Assembly: GCA_044507625.1 (NCBI GenBank) | Contig: JBIQJE010000002.1 | Location: 1-64,000 of the forward strand | Direction: 5' to 3' | DNA from: Hyphomicrobium_A sp044507625 | GTDB taxonomy: Bacteria; Pseudomonadota; Alphaproteobacteria; Rhizobiales; Hyphomicrobiaceae | DNA length: 64,000 nucleotides | Shown here: positions 1 through 8,313 of the stretch, piece by piece | Layout: every line of letters begins with the position of its first letter | Numbering within the stretch: the stretch's first letter is position 1 | Translations under genes and position numbers: made by a program | The notes under the pieces: generated by a model | What the model was told of the DNA's origin: nothing | Databases searched by the model: none | What the model saw: only the letters and a program-made list of their open reading frames with translations

Positions 1-432
1 CGCGACCGCTGGAGCGACAAGGTTGCCGGCATGGATGCCGGCGCCGACGATTACGTCGCCAAGCCCTTCCACATGGAGGAGCTGCTGGCCCGCGTGCGCG
101 CCCAGGTGCGCCGCGCCTCCGGCCACGCCAAGAGCGAGATCGAATGCGGTCCGCTGCGGCTCGACACCAAAACCGCGCGCGTCACTTGCAACGGTCAGCA
201 GGTAAAGTTGACGTCGCACGAGTATCGCCTGCTGGCTTATCTGATGCACCACAATGGCCGCGTCGTTTCCCGCACCGAGCTTGTGGAGCACCTCTACGAG
301 CAGGACTTCGACCGGGATTCGAACACCATCGAGGTTTTCATTGGCCGGTTGCGCAAGAAAATTCCCGCCGACGTGATCGAGACCGTGCGCGGGCTTGGCT
401 ACCGCCTGAGCGAAACACCGGCTGAGGCCTGA
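1..432 (+). CDS. OmpR/PhoB-family response regulator, 5' end outside window
   Basis: The frame is open from base 1, so the N-terminal part of the receiver domain, including the phospho-acceptor Asp, lies upstream; 143 residues are visible. They begin in the last third of the receiver domain, with GADDYVAKPF carrying the conserved Lys, and continue into a complete winged-helix DNA-binding domain ending in VRGLGYRL, typical of OmpR/PhoB proteins. A sensor kinase follows 89 bp downstream on the same strand, so this is the regulator of a two-component pair. Position next to a PhoQ-like kinase and the cytochrome c maturation genes recalls the FeuP/FeuQ pair of related bacteria, but the exact orthologue cannot be proven from a partial protein. 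Confidence 0.93.
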   Translation, partial: RDRWSDKVAGMDAGADDYVAKPFHMEELLARVRAQVRRASGHAKSEIECGPLRLDTKTARVTCNGQQVKLTSHEYRLLAYLMHHNGRVVSRTELVEHLYEQDFDRDSNTIEVFIGRLRKKIPADVIETVRGLGYRLSETPAEA

Positions 433-521
433 ATGATCGCCCCCGCGCCCATCACCGAGAGCAGCGGCGTATCGCGCGGCGGTAGGCTCAGGAGAAGACC
501 GGTGACGGGGCACTAGAGCGC

Positions 522-1910
522 ATGCGCTTCCACTCGCTCGCGTTCCGACTATTCGCCACGGCGGCGGCCTGGACGCTGCTGGTGCTGCCGATTGCCGGCT
601 TTATCATCTACCAGCTCTATCGCGACGACGTGCAGGCGAGCTTCGACGGTCAGCTCTTGAAGCTCGTCAACGCCATCACGGTGGATTCGATGGGCAGCGC
701 CGCCGGCGAGGCGCAACCGCTTCCCCCCAGCAACCTCTATGAGCCGCTGTTCGAGGTGACGCACTCGGGCTGGTACTGGCAGATAACGCCGTTGCAGCCC
801 GCAACCGGACGCAAGCTCGTTTCGCCATCGCTCGCAACCTGGACGCTGCCCTCGCCGGAGGCGAAATCGGTTGCGCCGGACGCATCGGGCGCGCGCTGGC
901 TCAACATTAAGGGGCCGAAGGGCGAGCCGCTGCGGATCGTGGAGGTCATCGATTCGCTAGGCCACGAGCCGGGCAAGCCGCGCTACTCCATTGTCGTCGC
1001 CGGTCCGCAGGATTGGCTCGATCATCTCGTTGCCAATTTTCGTTATCGCCTGACGACGGCACTCGCTCTCGCGGGCTTGGGCCTAGTGGCAGTGACGCTG
1101 TTCCAAGTGCGCTTCGGATTGCTGCCGCTGCGGCAGATCGAGCGGGGCTTGGCCGCGATACGCTCCGGCACGGCGACGACGCTCGATGGCGACCTGCCGG
1201 CAGAGATCGAGCCGCTTCAGTCGGAGCTCAATGCGCTCATTCGCTCCAACCAGGCGATCGTCGACCGCGCGCGCACCCAGGTGGGCAACCTCGCCCACGC
1301 GCTGAAAACGCCGTTGGCCGTGATCACCAACGAAGCCCGCGCCGATAAAACGGGGCTCGGCGATAAAGTCGTCGAGCAGGCCGAGATCATGAAACAGTCG
1401 GTGACGCGCTATCTCGACCGCGCCCGCATGGCCGCGCGCGTAGGTGTCATCGGCCGGGTGACGCCCGTTGCGCCGGTCGTCGAATCCCTCGCACGCGCCT
1501 TGCAGCGCATTCATCAGGATAAGGGGATCATCATCAACGTCGATTGCGCGGCCGACGCGCGCTTTTCCGGCGAGAAGCAGGACCTCGAGGAGATGCTCGG
1601 CAACCTTCTCGACAACGCCTGCAAGTGGGCGCGCCGGGAAGTGGAGCTGACCATCGAGACCCCCACGACGACCAGCCGCGCCAGGAACCGCCGCCTCGCC
1701 ATCACCGTGGCCGATGACGGCCCCGGGCTCAGCGAGGAGCAGCGGAGCCGCATCGGCAAACGCGGTTTGCGTCTCGACGAGACGAAGCCGGGCTCGGGGT
1801 TGGGGCTGTCGATCGTTCTGGAGCTGGCCCGTTCCTATGGAGGCACCTGCGAGCTTGCTCAAGCGCCCCAGGGAGGGCTGGCGGTACACCTGAACCTGCC
1901 CGCAGGGTGA
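522..1910 (+). CDS. PhoQ/FeuQ-like sensor histidine kinase
   Basis: 462-residue membrane kinase. An N-terminal hydrophobic segment (about residues 8-32) and a second one (about 176-198) flank a periplasmic sensor region. A HAMP-like stretch follows, then the H-box NLAHALKTPLAV with the phospho-acceptor His at 259, the N-box GNLLDNACKWA, VADDGPGL (G1) and GSGLGLSIV (G2). All kinase boxes are intact. The H-box wording (LAHALKTPL) is the PhoQ/FeuQ type. It lies downstream of its probable cognate regulator and should phosphorylate it. The signal sensed cannot be read; PhoQ relatives sense divalent cations and membrane stress. Confidence 0.92.
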   Translation: MRFHSLAFRLFATAAAWTLLVLPIAGFIIYQLYRDDVQASFDGQLLKLVNAITVDSMGSAAGEAQPLPPSNLYEPLFEVTHSGWYWQITPLQPATGRKLVSPSLATWTLPSPEAKSVAPDASGARWLNIKGPKGEPLRIVEVIDSLGHEPGKPRYSIVVAGPQDWLDHLVANFRYRLTTALALAGLGLVAVTLFQVRFGLLPLRQIERGLAAIRSGTATTLDGDLPAEIEPLQSELNALIRSNQAIVDRARTQVGNLAHALKTPLAVITNEARADKTGLGDKVVEQAEIMKQSVTRYLDRARMAARVGVIGRVTPVAPVVESLARALQRIHQDKGIIINVDCAADARFSGEKQDLEEMLGNLLDNACKWARREVELTIETPTTTSRARNRRLAITVADDGPGLSEEQRSRIGKRGLRLDETKPGSGLGLSIVLELARSYGGTCELAQAPQGGLAVHLNLPAG

Positions 1911-2052
1911 GTTAGGTGTATTTGTCGACGCCCAATTGGGGCCGGCTTTCTGTCACGGCGGGTCCACATTCCTTGGCTAGTCGGCTACACTGTGATCAGA
2001 ATACATAGGGGACGCGTCGGATACCCGGCGCGTTTCGGGGGAGACCATCGAC

Positions 2053-2565
2053 ATGGGCAAGGCCGTGGCTCGCGCCAGCGCAAAATCCGGGAGCTTTGAC
2101 AGGGGGCGTCTGTTCGCGGCCCTGCTTATCCCCGCGTTGTTGCCCGCGTGCGGGCCCGAGGGGCCCAGCAAGGCCGACACCGGAATGATCGTTGGCGGCG
2201 TCGCGGGCGGCATCATCGGCAATCAGGTCGGTAAAGGCACGGGCAACGTTCTCGCCACGGTCGCGGGCGCCATGATCGGCGGCATCGTCGGCAGCGAGAT
2301 CGGCCGGTCGATGGACGAACAGGACCGCCGGCTCGCCGAGCAAGCTGAATTTGCGGCCCTCGAAGAGGGCGAATCGGACCGCCCACGCCGGTGGCGCAAT
2401 CCCGACAACGGCCGCTACGGCGACGTCGTCCCAGGCCGCCCCTATAAGCGCAGCGGGCTCGATTGCCGCGATTACACGCACACCGTCTTCATCGACGGAC
2501 GCCCTCGCACCATGCGCGGCACGGCCTGCCGCAACCGGGACGGCACTTGGCGCAACGTCGCCTAG
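2053..2565 (+). CDS. Glycine-zipper outer-membrane lipoprotein (17-kDa surface antigen type)
   Basis: 170 residues. The N-terminal hydrophobic stretch ends in LLPAC, a lipobox with the lipidated Cys at 33, predicting a lipoprotein. A glycine-zipper region follows (about 44-85), rich in GG and GxxxG spacings such as GGVAGGIIGNQVG and MIGGIVGSEIG. This is the 2TM glycine-zipper domain of the Rickettsia 17-kDa antigen/SlyB group. The C-terminal part contains Cys residues (DCRDYTH, ACRNRDG) as in many alphaproteobacterial homologues. A purine-rich ribosome binding site (GGGGGAGA) precedes the ATG. It sits between the sensor kinase and ccmI, a place where rhizobial genomes often carry such a gene. 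Exact role unknown, probably envelope integrity. Confidence 0.88.
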   Translation: MGKAVARASAKSGSFDRGRLFAALLIPALLPACGPEGPSKADTGMIVGGVAGGIIGNQVGKGTGNVLATVAGAMIGGIVGSEIGRSMDEQDRRLAEQAEFAALEEGESDRPRRWRNPDNGRYGDVVPGRPYKRSGLDCRDYTHTVFIDGRPRTMRGTACRNRDGTWRNVA

Positions 2566-2782
2566 GGATAGGCGCCTGGGGATAGTAGCCGGACAACACA
2601 CCACAGGGTGCAAGCACGCGTTGAGGCGCTGCCTTGGCGCGGTTGGTGCTGCCATCCCATGGCGAAGCCGGCAAAATTTCCATTATTTTGCACTGCGGTA
2701 GAAATCTTGCCGCGGCCGTCGAGGCTTGTAACTCCGGCGCTTGGGCCGTATTCCAGCCTCGCGGCGGGGGTTGGATGGCGGC

Positions 2783-3919
2783 ATGGTGCTTTGGCTTCTC
2801 TTTGCGGTGATGGCGGCTGCCGTCGTTTGGGCGGTCACCCGGCCATTGCTGTCACCCGGTGCGGTTGATGCGACGGCCGATAGCGAGCTTGCCGTTTACC
2901 GCGACCAGCTTGCGGAGATCGAAGCTGAACGCACGCAGGGGCTTCTCGGCGACGCAGAGGCCGAGGGCGCACGCATAGAATTGGCCCGACGGCTCCTCCG
3001 CCGCGCCGAGGAAAAACGGCACGCTGAAGCGGCGCGAAGCGCAAGCTCCGGCCGTCTGCGCCAGTTGGCGATTTATTCGGCCGCGGCGCTGCCCGTCATC
3101 GGCATCGCGCTTTATCTTGGCGTGGGCTCGCCTCAGGTTCCGAGCCGCCCCTACGCAGCACGCCTCGATGCGCCAACCGAAAATGCAACCGCAGCCGATC
3201 TCGTAGCGAAAGTTGAAGCGCATCTGCGCGCCAACCCGGAGGATGGCCGCGGCTGGGATGTTCTGGCGCCGGTGTATATGCGCCTGGGAAATTTCACCCA
3301 GGCCGCCGATGCCTTCCAGCGCGCCGCCCGGCTCCTGGGTGAATCGCCCAAGCGCCTCGCCGGCTTCGCCCGCGCCCTCATCATGGTGCAGAACGGCGTC
3401 GTGAGCGAGCCGGTGCGGCAGGCGTATGAGCGCTTGAAGGCACTCGAGCCCGACAACATCGAGCCGCAGGTCTGGCTTGCAATCGGGCGCGAGCAGGACG
3501 GCGACCTCAAGGGCGCCGAGGCCGAATACCGCAAGCTGCTGAACGGCGCCCAAGAGCCATGGCGTGGCCTGCTGGTGACACGCCTTCAATCGGCGAGCGA
3601 GAAGCTCGGCACGCCCATGCCCGAGATACCTCCCGCCACTGCGCCCGCTGCGGGCTCCGCGGCCGATAGCATCGCAGCGATGAGCCCAGCGGAGCGCGAC
3701 AAGCGCATTGCCGAGATGGTCGAGGGCCTCTCGGCGCGGCTGAAGCAGAACGGTAACGACCTTGAGGGTTGGATGCGGCTGGTCCGCTCCTATGTGGTGC
3801 TGGGCCGGCGCGATGATGCCGTGACCGCGCTGTCGAGCGCGCGCGGCCAATTTTCGGGCGACGACAAATCCCTCGCCGAGCTCAACGTTCTGGCTGAAAG
3901 CCTGGGGCTCGGCTCATGA
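2783..3919 (+). CDS. ccmI: Cytochrome c maturation protein CcmI (CycH)
   Basis: 378 residues. I take the ATG at 2783 as start because it opens directly into the first membrane segment (MVLWLLFAVMAAAVVWAV). A 14-codon upstream extension from 2741 is not needed. A cytoplasmic loop with a coiled-coil-like basic/acidic stretch follows, then a second membrane segment (LAIYSAAALPVIGIALYLG), then a periplasmic TPR domain. This is the CcmI/CycH architecture. In the family, CcmI brings apocytochrome c to the CcmF/H heme ligase. The gene starts the ccmIEFH run; ccmE follows 22 bp later. Confidence 0.95.
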   Translation: MVLWLLFAVMAAAVVWAVTRPLLSPGAVDATADSELAVYRDQLAEIEAERTQGLLGDAEAEGARIELARRLLRRAEEKRHAEAARSASSGRLRQLAIYSAAALPVIGIALYLGVGSPQVPSRPYAARLDAPTENATAADLVAKVEAHLRANPEDGRGWDVLAPVYMRLGNFTQAADAFQRAARLLGESPKRLAGFARALIMVQNGVVSEPVRQAYERLKALEPDNIEPQVWLAIGREQDGDLKGAEAEYRKLLNGAQEPWRGLLVTRLQSASEKLGTPMPEIPPATAPAAGSAADSIAAMSPAERDKRIAEMVEGLSARLKQNGNDLEGWMRLVRSYVVLGRRDDAVTALSSARGQFSGDDKSLAELNVLAESLGLGS

Positions 3920-3941
3920 GAGAAGCGGCAAGGGACGAGGC

Positions 3942-4406
3942 ATGACGCGCAAGCAGCGGCGTGGAATTCTGATCGGGGTCGGCGTGGCGGTATTGATGGT
4001 TGCCGCGGGCCTTGTCCTGTTCGCACTGCGCGACGCGATCGTATTTTTCCATACGCCGAGCGACCTCGCCGAGAAGCCTATCGCGGCCGGCCAGCGTTTC
4101 CGGCTCGGCGGTCTCGTGGCCGCGGGCTCGGTTAAGCGTGGCGAAGGCACCAAGGTTGACTTTGTCGTGACTGACACCATCGGCAACATACCCGTGGTAT
4201 ACGAGGGCGTGCTGCCGGACCTTTTCCGCGAGGGTCAGGGCGTCGTTGCCGAGGGCAAGCTGTCGCCGGAAGGCACGTTCCTCGCCGACTCCGTCCTCGC
4301 CAAGCACGACGAGAACTATATGCCGCCCGAGGTCGCGAAGGCGCTCGAAGCGAAGGGCGTCAAGCTCGGCAAGGGCGCCGAGCATCCGGCGGGATTAACG
4401 CAGTGA
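3942..4406 (+). CDS. ccmE: Heme chaperone CcmE (CycJ)
   Basis: 154 residues, normal for the family. An N-terminal membrane anchor (about 7-29) precedes a beta-barrel OB-fold periplasmic domain. The heme-attachment signature HDENY is present: His122 would bind heme covalently and Tyr126 supplies the axial position. CcmE receives heme from CcmC/D and passes it to CcmF. It lies between ccmI and ccmF with short spacings, consistent with one operon. The genes for CcmA, CcmB, CcmC, CcmD and CcmG are not in the window. Confidence 0.97.
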   Translation: MTRKQRRGILIGVGVAVLMVAAGLVLFALRDAIVFFHTPSDLAEKPIAAGQRFRLGGLVAAGSVKRGEGTKVDFVVTDTIGNIPVVYEGVLPDLFREGQGVVAEGKLSPEGTFLADSVLAKHDENYMPPEVAKALEAKGVKLGKGAEHPAGLTQ

Positions 4407-4437
4407 CTGCCCTGGCCGCACACGCGAGGATCGATCG

Positions 4438-6417
4438 ATGGTAGTCGAGCTTGGACATTTCGCGCTGGTACTGGCGCTGCTCGTTGCCATTTTCCAGATG
4501 GTCGTGCCGGCCTACGGGGCGCGAACCGACGATGAGCGGCTGATGGCGGTCGGAGAGCCCGCCGCGCTATGCCAGCTCGGCCTCCTGATCGTCGCGTTTC
4601 TCTCGCTCACCATTGCCTACGTGACGTCTGATTTCTCGGTCGCCAACGTTGTCGCGAACTCGCACTCGACGAAGCCGCTGCTCTACCGCATCTCGGGTGT
4701 GTGGGGAAACCACGAAGGCTCGATGCTGCTGTGGGTGCTGATCCTCGCGCTCTTCGGCGCCGCGGTCGCCGCCTTCGGACGTAATCTCCCACCGACATTG
4801 AAAGCAAACGTGCTTGCCGTGCAGGCATCGATCGCCGTCGCTTTCATGCTTTTCATCCTGCTGACGTCGAATCCGTTCCTGCGTCTCGATCCGCCGCCCG
4901 CCGATGGCAACGGCCTCAACCCGATTCTGCAGGACCCCGCGCTCGCGTTTCACCCGCCCTTCCTCTACGCGGGCTACGTCGGCTTCTCCATCGCCTACTC
5001 GTTCGCCGTTGCGGCGCTGATCGACGGACGGATCGATGCCGCCTGGGCGCGCTGGGTGCGTCCGTGGACGCTCGCCGCCTGGATGTGTCTGACGCTGGGC
5101 ATCGCGATGGGATCGTGGTGGGCCTATTACGAGCTCGGCTGGGGCGGCTGGTGGTTCTGGGATCCCGTTGAAAACGCTTCGTTCATGCCCTGGCTCGCGG
5201 GCACCGCGCTGCTCCATTCAGCGCTCGTGATGGAAAAGCGCGACGCGCTGAAAGTGTGGACCGTGCTGCTCGCGATCCTCACTTTCTCGCTGTCGCTGAT
5301 GGGCACGTTCCTCGTGCGCTCCGGTATCCTCACCTCGGTGCATGCGTTCGCCGTCGATCCGCAGCGCGGCGTATTCGTGCTCGCGATCATGACGCTCTTC
5401 ACCGGCGGCGGCTTGGCGCTTTACGCGGCGCGTGCGCGCGATCTGCGGCAGGGTGGAATCTTCGCGCCCATCAGCCGCGAGGGCAGCCTCGTTCTCAACA
5501 ATATCCTGCTGACGACTGCGTGCGCCACGGTATTCATCGGCACGCTCTACCCATTGGCGCTTGAATCGCTCACGGGCGACAAGATTTCCGTCGGCCCTCC
5601 CTATTTCGACTGGACTTTCGGCCCGCTGATGGTGCCGCTGCTTCTGGCGTTGCCATTCGGTCCGTTCCTTGCTTGGAAGCGCGGCGATGTTCTCGGCGCC
5701 GCGCAGCGGCTCGCCTTTGCCGCGCTGCTCGCCGTCGTCGTCATGGTTGGTACGCTTGCGGTGCTTCAGCGCGGCCCGTGGCTGGCGCCGTTCGGCATCG
5801 CCCTTGGCGTCTTCGTGATGGCGGGCGCGATATCCGAGATCGCTTGGCGCGTGCGTATCGGCAGCGTGCCGCTTGGGGAGGCTGCCCGCCGGCTCGTCAA
5901 TCTTCCGCGTTCCGCCATCGGCACTGCGCTTGCGCACTTCGGCGTCGGGATGCTGGTCGTAGGCGTCATCTCGACGAGCGCCTACCGCGAAGAAAAAATC
6001 CTCGTCATGAAGCCGGGCGAGGTGGTTTCCGTTGCCGGCTACGACATCACCTTCCGGGGCGTTGCGCCGCGGACCGGCCCGAACTACCGCGAGGAGGTGG
6101 CCGTATTCGATGCCGCCCGCGGCGGCACGCAGGTGAGCCACCTCGAACCGTCGCGACGCATCTACGACATGCCCCCGGAGCCGACCACCGAGGCCGGCAT
6201 CCACCCGGGCTGGCGCGGCGATCTCTACGTGGTGCTGGGCGATGCGCAGACGGCGGGCGGCTATGCGGTGCGGGTCTATTTCAATCCATTCGTGCGCTTC
6301 ATTTGGCTCGGCGCCGTAGTGATGTTCATCGCCGGCGCGATCTCCCTCTCCGACCGCCGCCTGCGCGTCGGCGCGCCCGGCCGCGCGCGGCGGGTCGTGG
6401 CCGCGCCGGCCGAGTGA
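4438..6417 (+). CDS. ccmF: Heme lyase subunit CcmF (CycK)
   Basis: 659 residues with about 15 hydrophobic segments. The tryptophan-rich heme-handling motif is clear (WGGWWFWDPVENASFMPWL, starting near residue 235), and conserved His residues lie in flanking loops, for example the H in AFHPPFLYAGYVGFS. In the family, CcmF is the integral membrane part of the cytochrome c heme ligase, working with CcmH and CcmI. Start ATG lies 31 bp after ccmE; the stop is 11 bp before ccmH. Confidence 0.97.
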   Translation: MVVELGHFALVLALLVAIFQMVVPAYGARTDDERLMAVGEPAALCQLGLLIVAFLSLTIAYVTSDFSVANVVANSHSTKPLLYRISGVWGNHEGSMLLWVLILALFGAAVAAFGRNLPPTLKANVLAVQASIAVAFMLFILLTSNPFLRLDPPPADGNGLNPILQDPALAFHPPFLYAGYVGFSIAYSFAVAALIDGRIDAAWARWVRPWTLAAWMCLTLGIAMGSWWAYYELGWGGWWFWDPVENASFMPWLAGTALLHSALVMEKRDALKVWTVLLAILTFSLSLMGTFLVRSGILTSVHAFAVDPQRGVFVLAIMTLFTGGGLALYAARARDLRQGGIFAPISREGSLVLNNILLTTACATVFIGTLYPLALESLTGDKISVGPPYFDWTFGPLMVPLLLALPFGPFLAWKRGDVLGAAQRLAFAALLAVVVMVGTLAVLQRGPWLAPFGIALGVFVMAGAISEIAWRVRIGSVPLGEAARRLVNLPRSAIGTALAHFGVGMLVVGVISTSAYREEKILVMKPGEVVSVAGYDITFRGVAPRTGPNYREEVAVFDAARGGTQVSHLEPSRRIYDMPPEPTTEAGIHPGWRGDLYVVLGDAQTAGGYAVRVYFNPFVRFIWLGAVVMFIAGAISLSDRRLRVGAPGRARRVVAAPAE

Positions 6418-6428
6418 GGCCGCTCACC

Positions 6429-6983
6429 ATGGCAATGCGCAAGCTGACAACGCGCAGAATGTTCTCACCGCTGAACCGCGCGGGCGTGGCGCGTGTGCCG
6501 CTCGCGTGCCTGGCTGCGATGCTCGCCGCCGGTGCCGCTTTCGCCGTCGAGCCCGATGAGATTCTGCCCGATCCAGCGCTCGAAGCGCGCGCGCGGGCAA
6601 TCTCCTCGGAGCTGCGCTGCCTCGTCTGCCAGAACCAATCCATCGACGATAGTAACGCCCCCCTGGCGCGCGATCTGCGTCTCCTGGTGCGCGAGCGTCT
6701 GAAGGCGGGCGACAGTGACGGCGACGTGCTGCGCTTCGTCGAAGATCGCTACGGCGAGTTTGTGCTGCTGCGGCCGCCCTTGAGCTGGCACACGCTGCTG
6801 TTGTGGCTCGCGCCCGTGCTGGCGCTCATCATCGCGGTCTGGGCGACGGCGCGTGCTTGGCGCCGCCGGCAGACCGTCGCTGCCGCTCCGAACCAAGCTG
6901 CCGAGCCGCTCACCTCAGATGAGGAAGATCGGCTTCGCGAAATTCTCGCCGAGACCGAAGGCGAGCCTCCCATAAAAGATTGA
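6429..6983 (+). CDS. ccmH: Cytochrome c maturation protein CcmH (CycL)
   Basis: 184 residues. The same frame stays open far upstream inside ccmF, but the protein starts at the ATG at 6429, giving a signal-peptide-like N-terminus ending ...AGAAFA. The redox motif LRCLVCQNQSI is present with Cys64 and Cys67 (CxxC), and a C-terminal membrane anchor (about residues 120-140) follows. In the family, CcmH keeps the apocytochrome CxxCH cysteines reduced for heme attachment. It closes the ccmIEFH operon and is convergent with the protease gene 32 bp away. Confidence 0.95.
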   Translation: MAMRKLTTRRMFSPLNRAGVARVPLACLAAMLAAGAAFAVEPDEILPDPALEARARAISSELRCLVCQNQSIDDSNAPLARDLRLLVRERLKAGDSDGDVLRFVEDRYGEFVLLRPPLSWHTLLLWLAPVLALIIAVWATARAWRRRQTVAAAPNQAAEPLTSDEEDRLREILAETEGEPPIKD

Positions 6984-7015
6984 GCGCCGGCGTACCTGCG
7001 TGCAATGGCAGTGTC

Positions 7016-8170
7016 TCAGCGCGTCCCCGTCGCGGCGCTCGTCGTAGCACTTGGAATTTTGCCCGTGACGAGTTCGTTATCGACGGTCAATGCCTGCAGT
7101 AAAGCGCGCGTGGCGAGCCCCGTGGTGCGCATTAGCGAAGCCCGCTCGAACGTCGTGATCGCGGTGCGTAGAGCCGGGCCGTAAACGCCATCACGCGGGC
7201 CGGTGTAGAGCCCGCGTGCAGCAAGCGCATCCTGAAGTCGACGGACGTCGTGCCGCGTACGCAGCGTTTCGGCCGAAAGGAAAGCGTCGAGCGCTGGAGA
7301 GAAGGCGAGGGCATTCACCCCCGTGTTGGCGACATCGTCCGATTTGAAACGGTGCAGCACTTCGCCGTTGAGCATGATCACCTTCGACTGCACGTAGGTG
7401 CCGACGTTGATGCCGATCACCTCCGGGCCGTCCGCCCCGTCGATCAGGAGCGGCGAGCCGGAAGAGGCCGCACCCGTATCGCACGTATGAAGTAGAAGCT
7501 GTTCGGGGTTGGAGAAATCCCGCTTGATGGTCGGCCAGTCCGCGTCGTCGAACGAGCGCTTCACGTTGCACCCGGCGTTGAGCATCGGCTGCCATTTCGG
7601 CAGGTCGCGGTGATAGGCGAGGTTATAGACGCGACCCGATGAGGCCAGCCGCATCACCTCGTCGACGGGCTTGCTTTTCACCTTGAAGACGCCCGCAGTG
7701 CAGACGCGCTGCGCAAGCCGCACGATCGCCCAATCACGCGTCGCATCGATGGGCGGATGAACATTAAGCTGTGTGGATCCAGGGGAAACGTTCGCTTCCG
7801 GCGCGCCGGTATCGGCGCCCGCGATCTTCACCGCCTGCGATACGCCATGCAACTTGAACGACAGATCGTTGAGCCGCAGCGGCTGCTGTCCGCTGGTACG
7901 ATAGAGGCAGTGGGCGGCAGTGAGGATCACGTCGGGCGCGACGCAGAAAGCCGTGCAGACCGAGTGAGAGCCTTTATCGAAAAAGAGGCCGAGCTTCGCC
8001 CCCGCCTTTTGCAGGCTTTGGGGCAGCGGCACGCGCTCATCGGCCCCGAAGATCGAGGCGGTCGCCCGCGATCCGGGAAGCGTCACCATCCCCGCGAAGG
8101 CCGCGGACAATGCCAGACCGGCAAGCGGGCGCAGAACTTGAAAAATAGCGGGACGCGCGGGGCGCTTCAT
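7016..8170 (-). CDS. Secreted trypsin-like serine protease with peptidoglycan-binding domain
   Basis: 384 residues from the ATG at 8170, which has a GAGG ribosome site. The frame extends further upstream only by a TTG. A signal peptide of about 35-40 residues precedes a chymotrypsin-fold protease: LTAAHCLY (catalytic His), RDWAIVRL (Asp), CDTGAASSGSPLL (Ser, GxSG variant). Several Cys residues suit a periplasmic protein. The last 100 residues contain a PG_binding_1-like repeat (VRRLQDALAARGLYTGPRDG then VYGPALRTAITTFE). It probably acts in the periplasm, tethered to the cell wall. It is divergent from degP, suggesting a shared envelope-quality context, but substrates are unknown. Confidence 0.85.
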   Translation of the reverse strand: MKRPARPAIFQVLRPLAGLALSAAFAGMVTLPGSRATASIFGADERVPLPQSLQKAGAKLGLFFDKGSHSVCTAFCVAPDVILTAAHCLYRTSGQQPLRLNDLSFKLHGVSQAVKIAGADTGAPEANVSPGSTQLNVHPPIDATRDWAIVRLAQRVCTAGVFKVKSKPVDEVMRLASSGRVYNLAYHRDLPKWQPMLNAGCNVKRSFDDADWPTIKRDFSNPEQLLLHTCDTGAASSGSPLLIDGADGPEVIGINVGTYVQSKVIMLNGEVLHRFKSDDVANTGVNALAFSPALDAFLSAETLRTRHDVRRLQDALAARGLYTGPRDGVYGPALRTAITTFERASLMRTTGLATRALLQALTVDNELVTGKIPSATTSAATGTR

Positions 8171-8313
8171 ACGCAGTGCCTCGTTTCGGGCATTGGTGAA
8201 CGCCCCGTTTATTACCAACTGTTAAGGCAATCGAAAGGCTGCCGTAATCCCCGTTTCGCTAGGCCTTTCTTCAGCGGAAGTACTCTCGCTTTGCAGAATG
8301 GAGGTTCCTGCGC

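Noticed and set aside
5673..6428. Upstream extension of the ccmH frame inside ccmF
   Set aside because: The ccmF frame in this region encodes the conserved protein. The ccmH family starts at about 6429 with its signal peptide.
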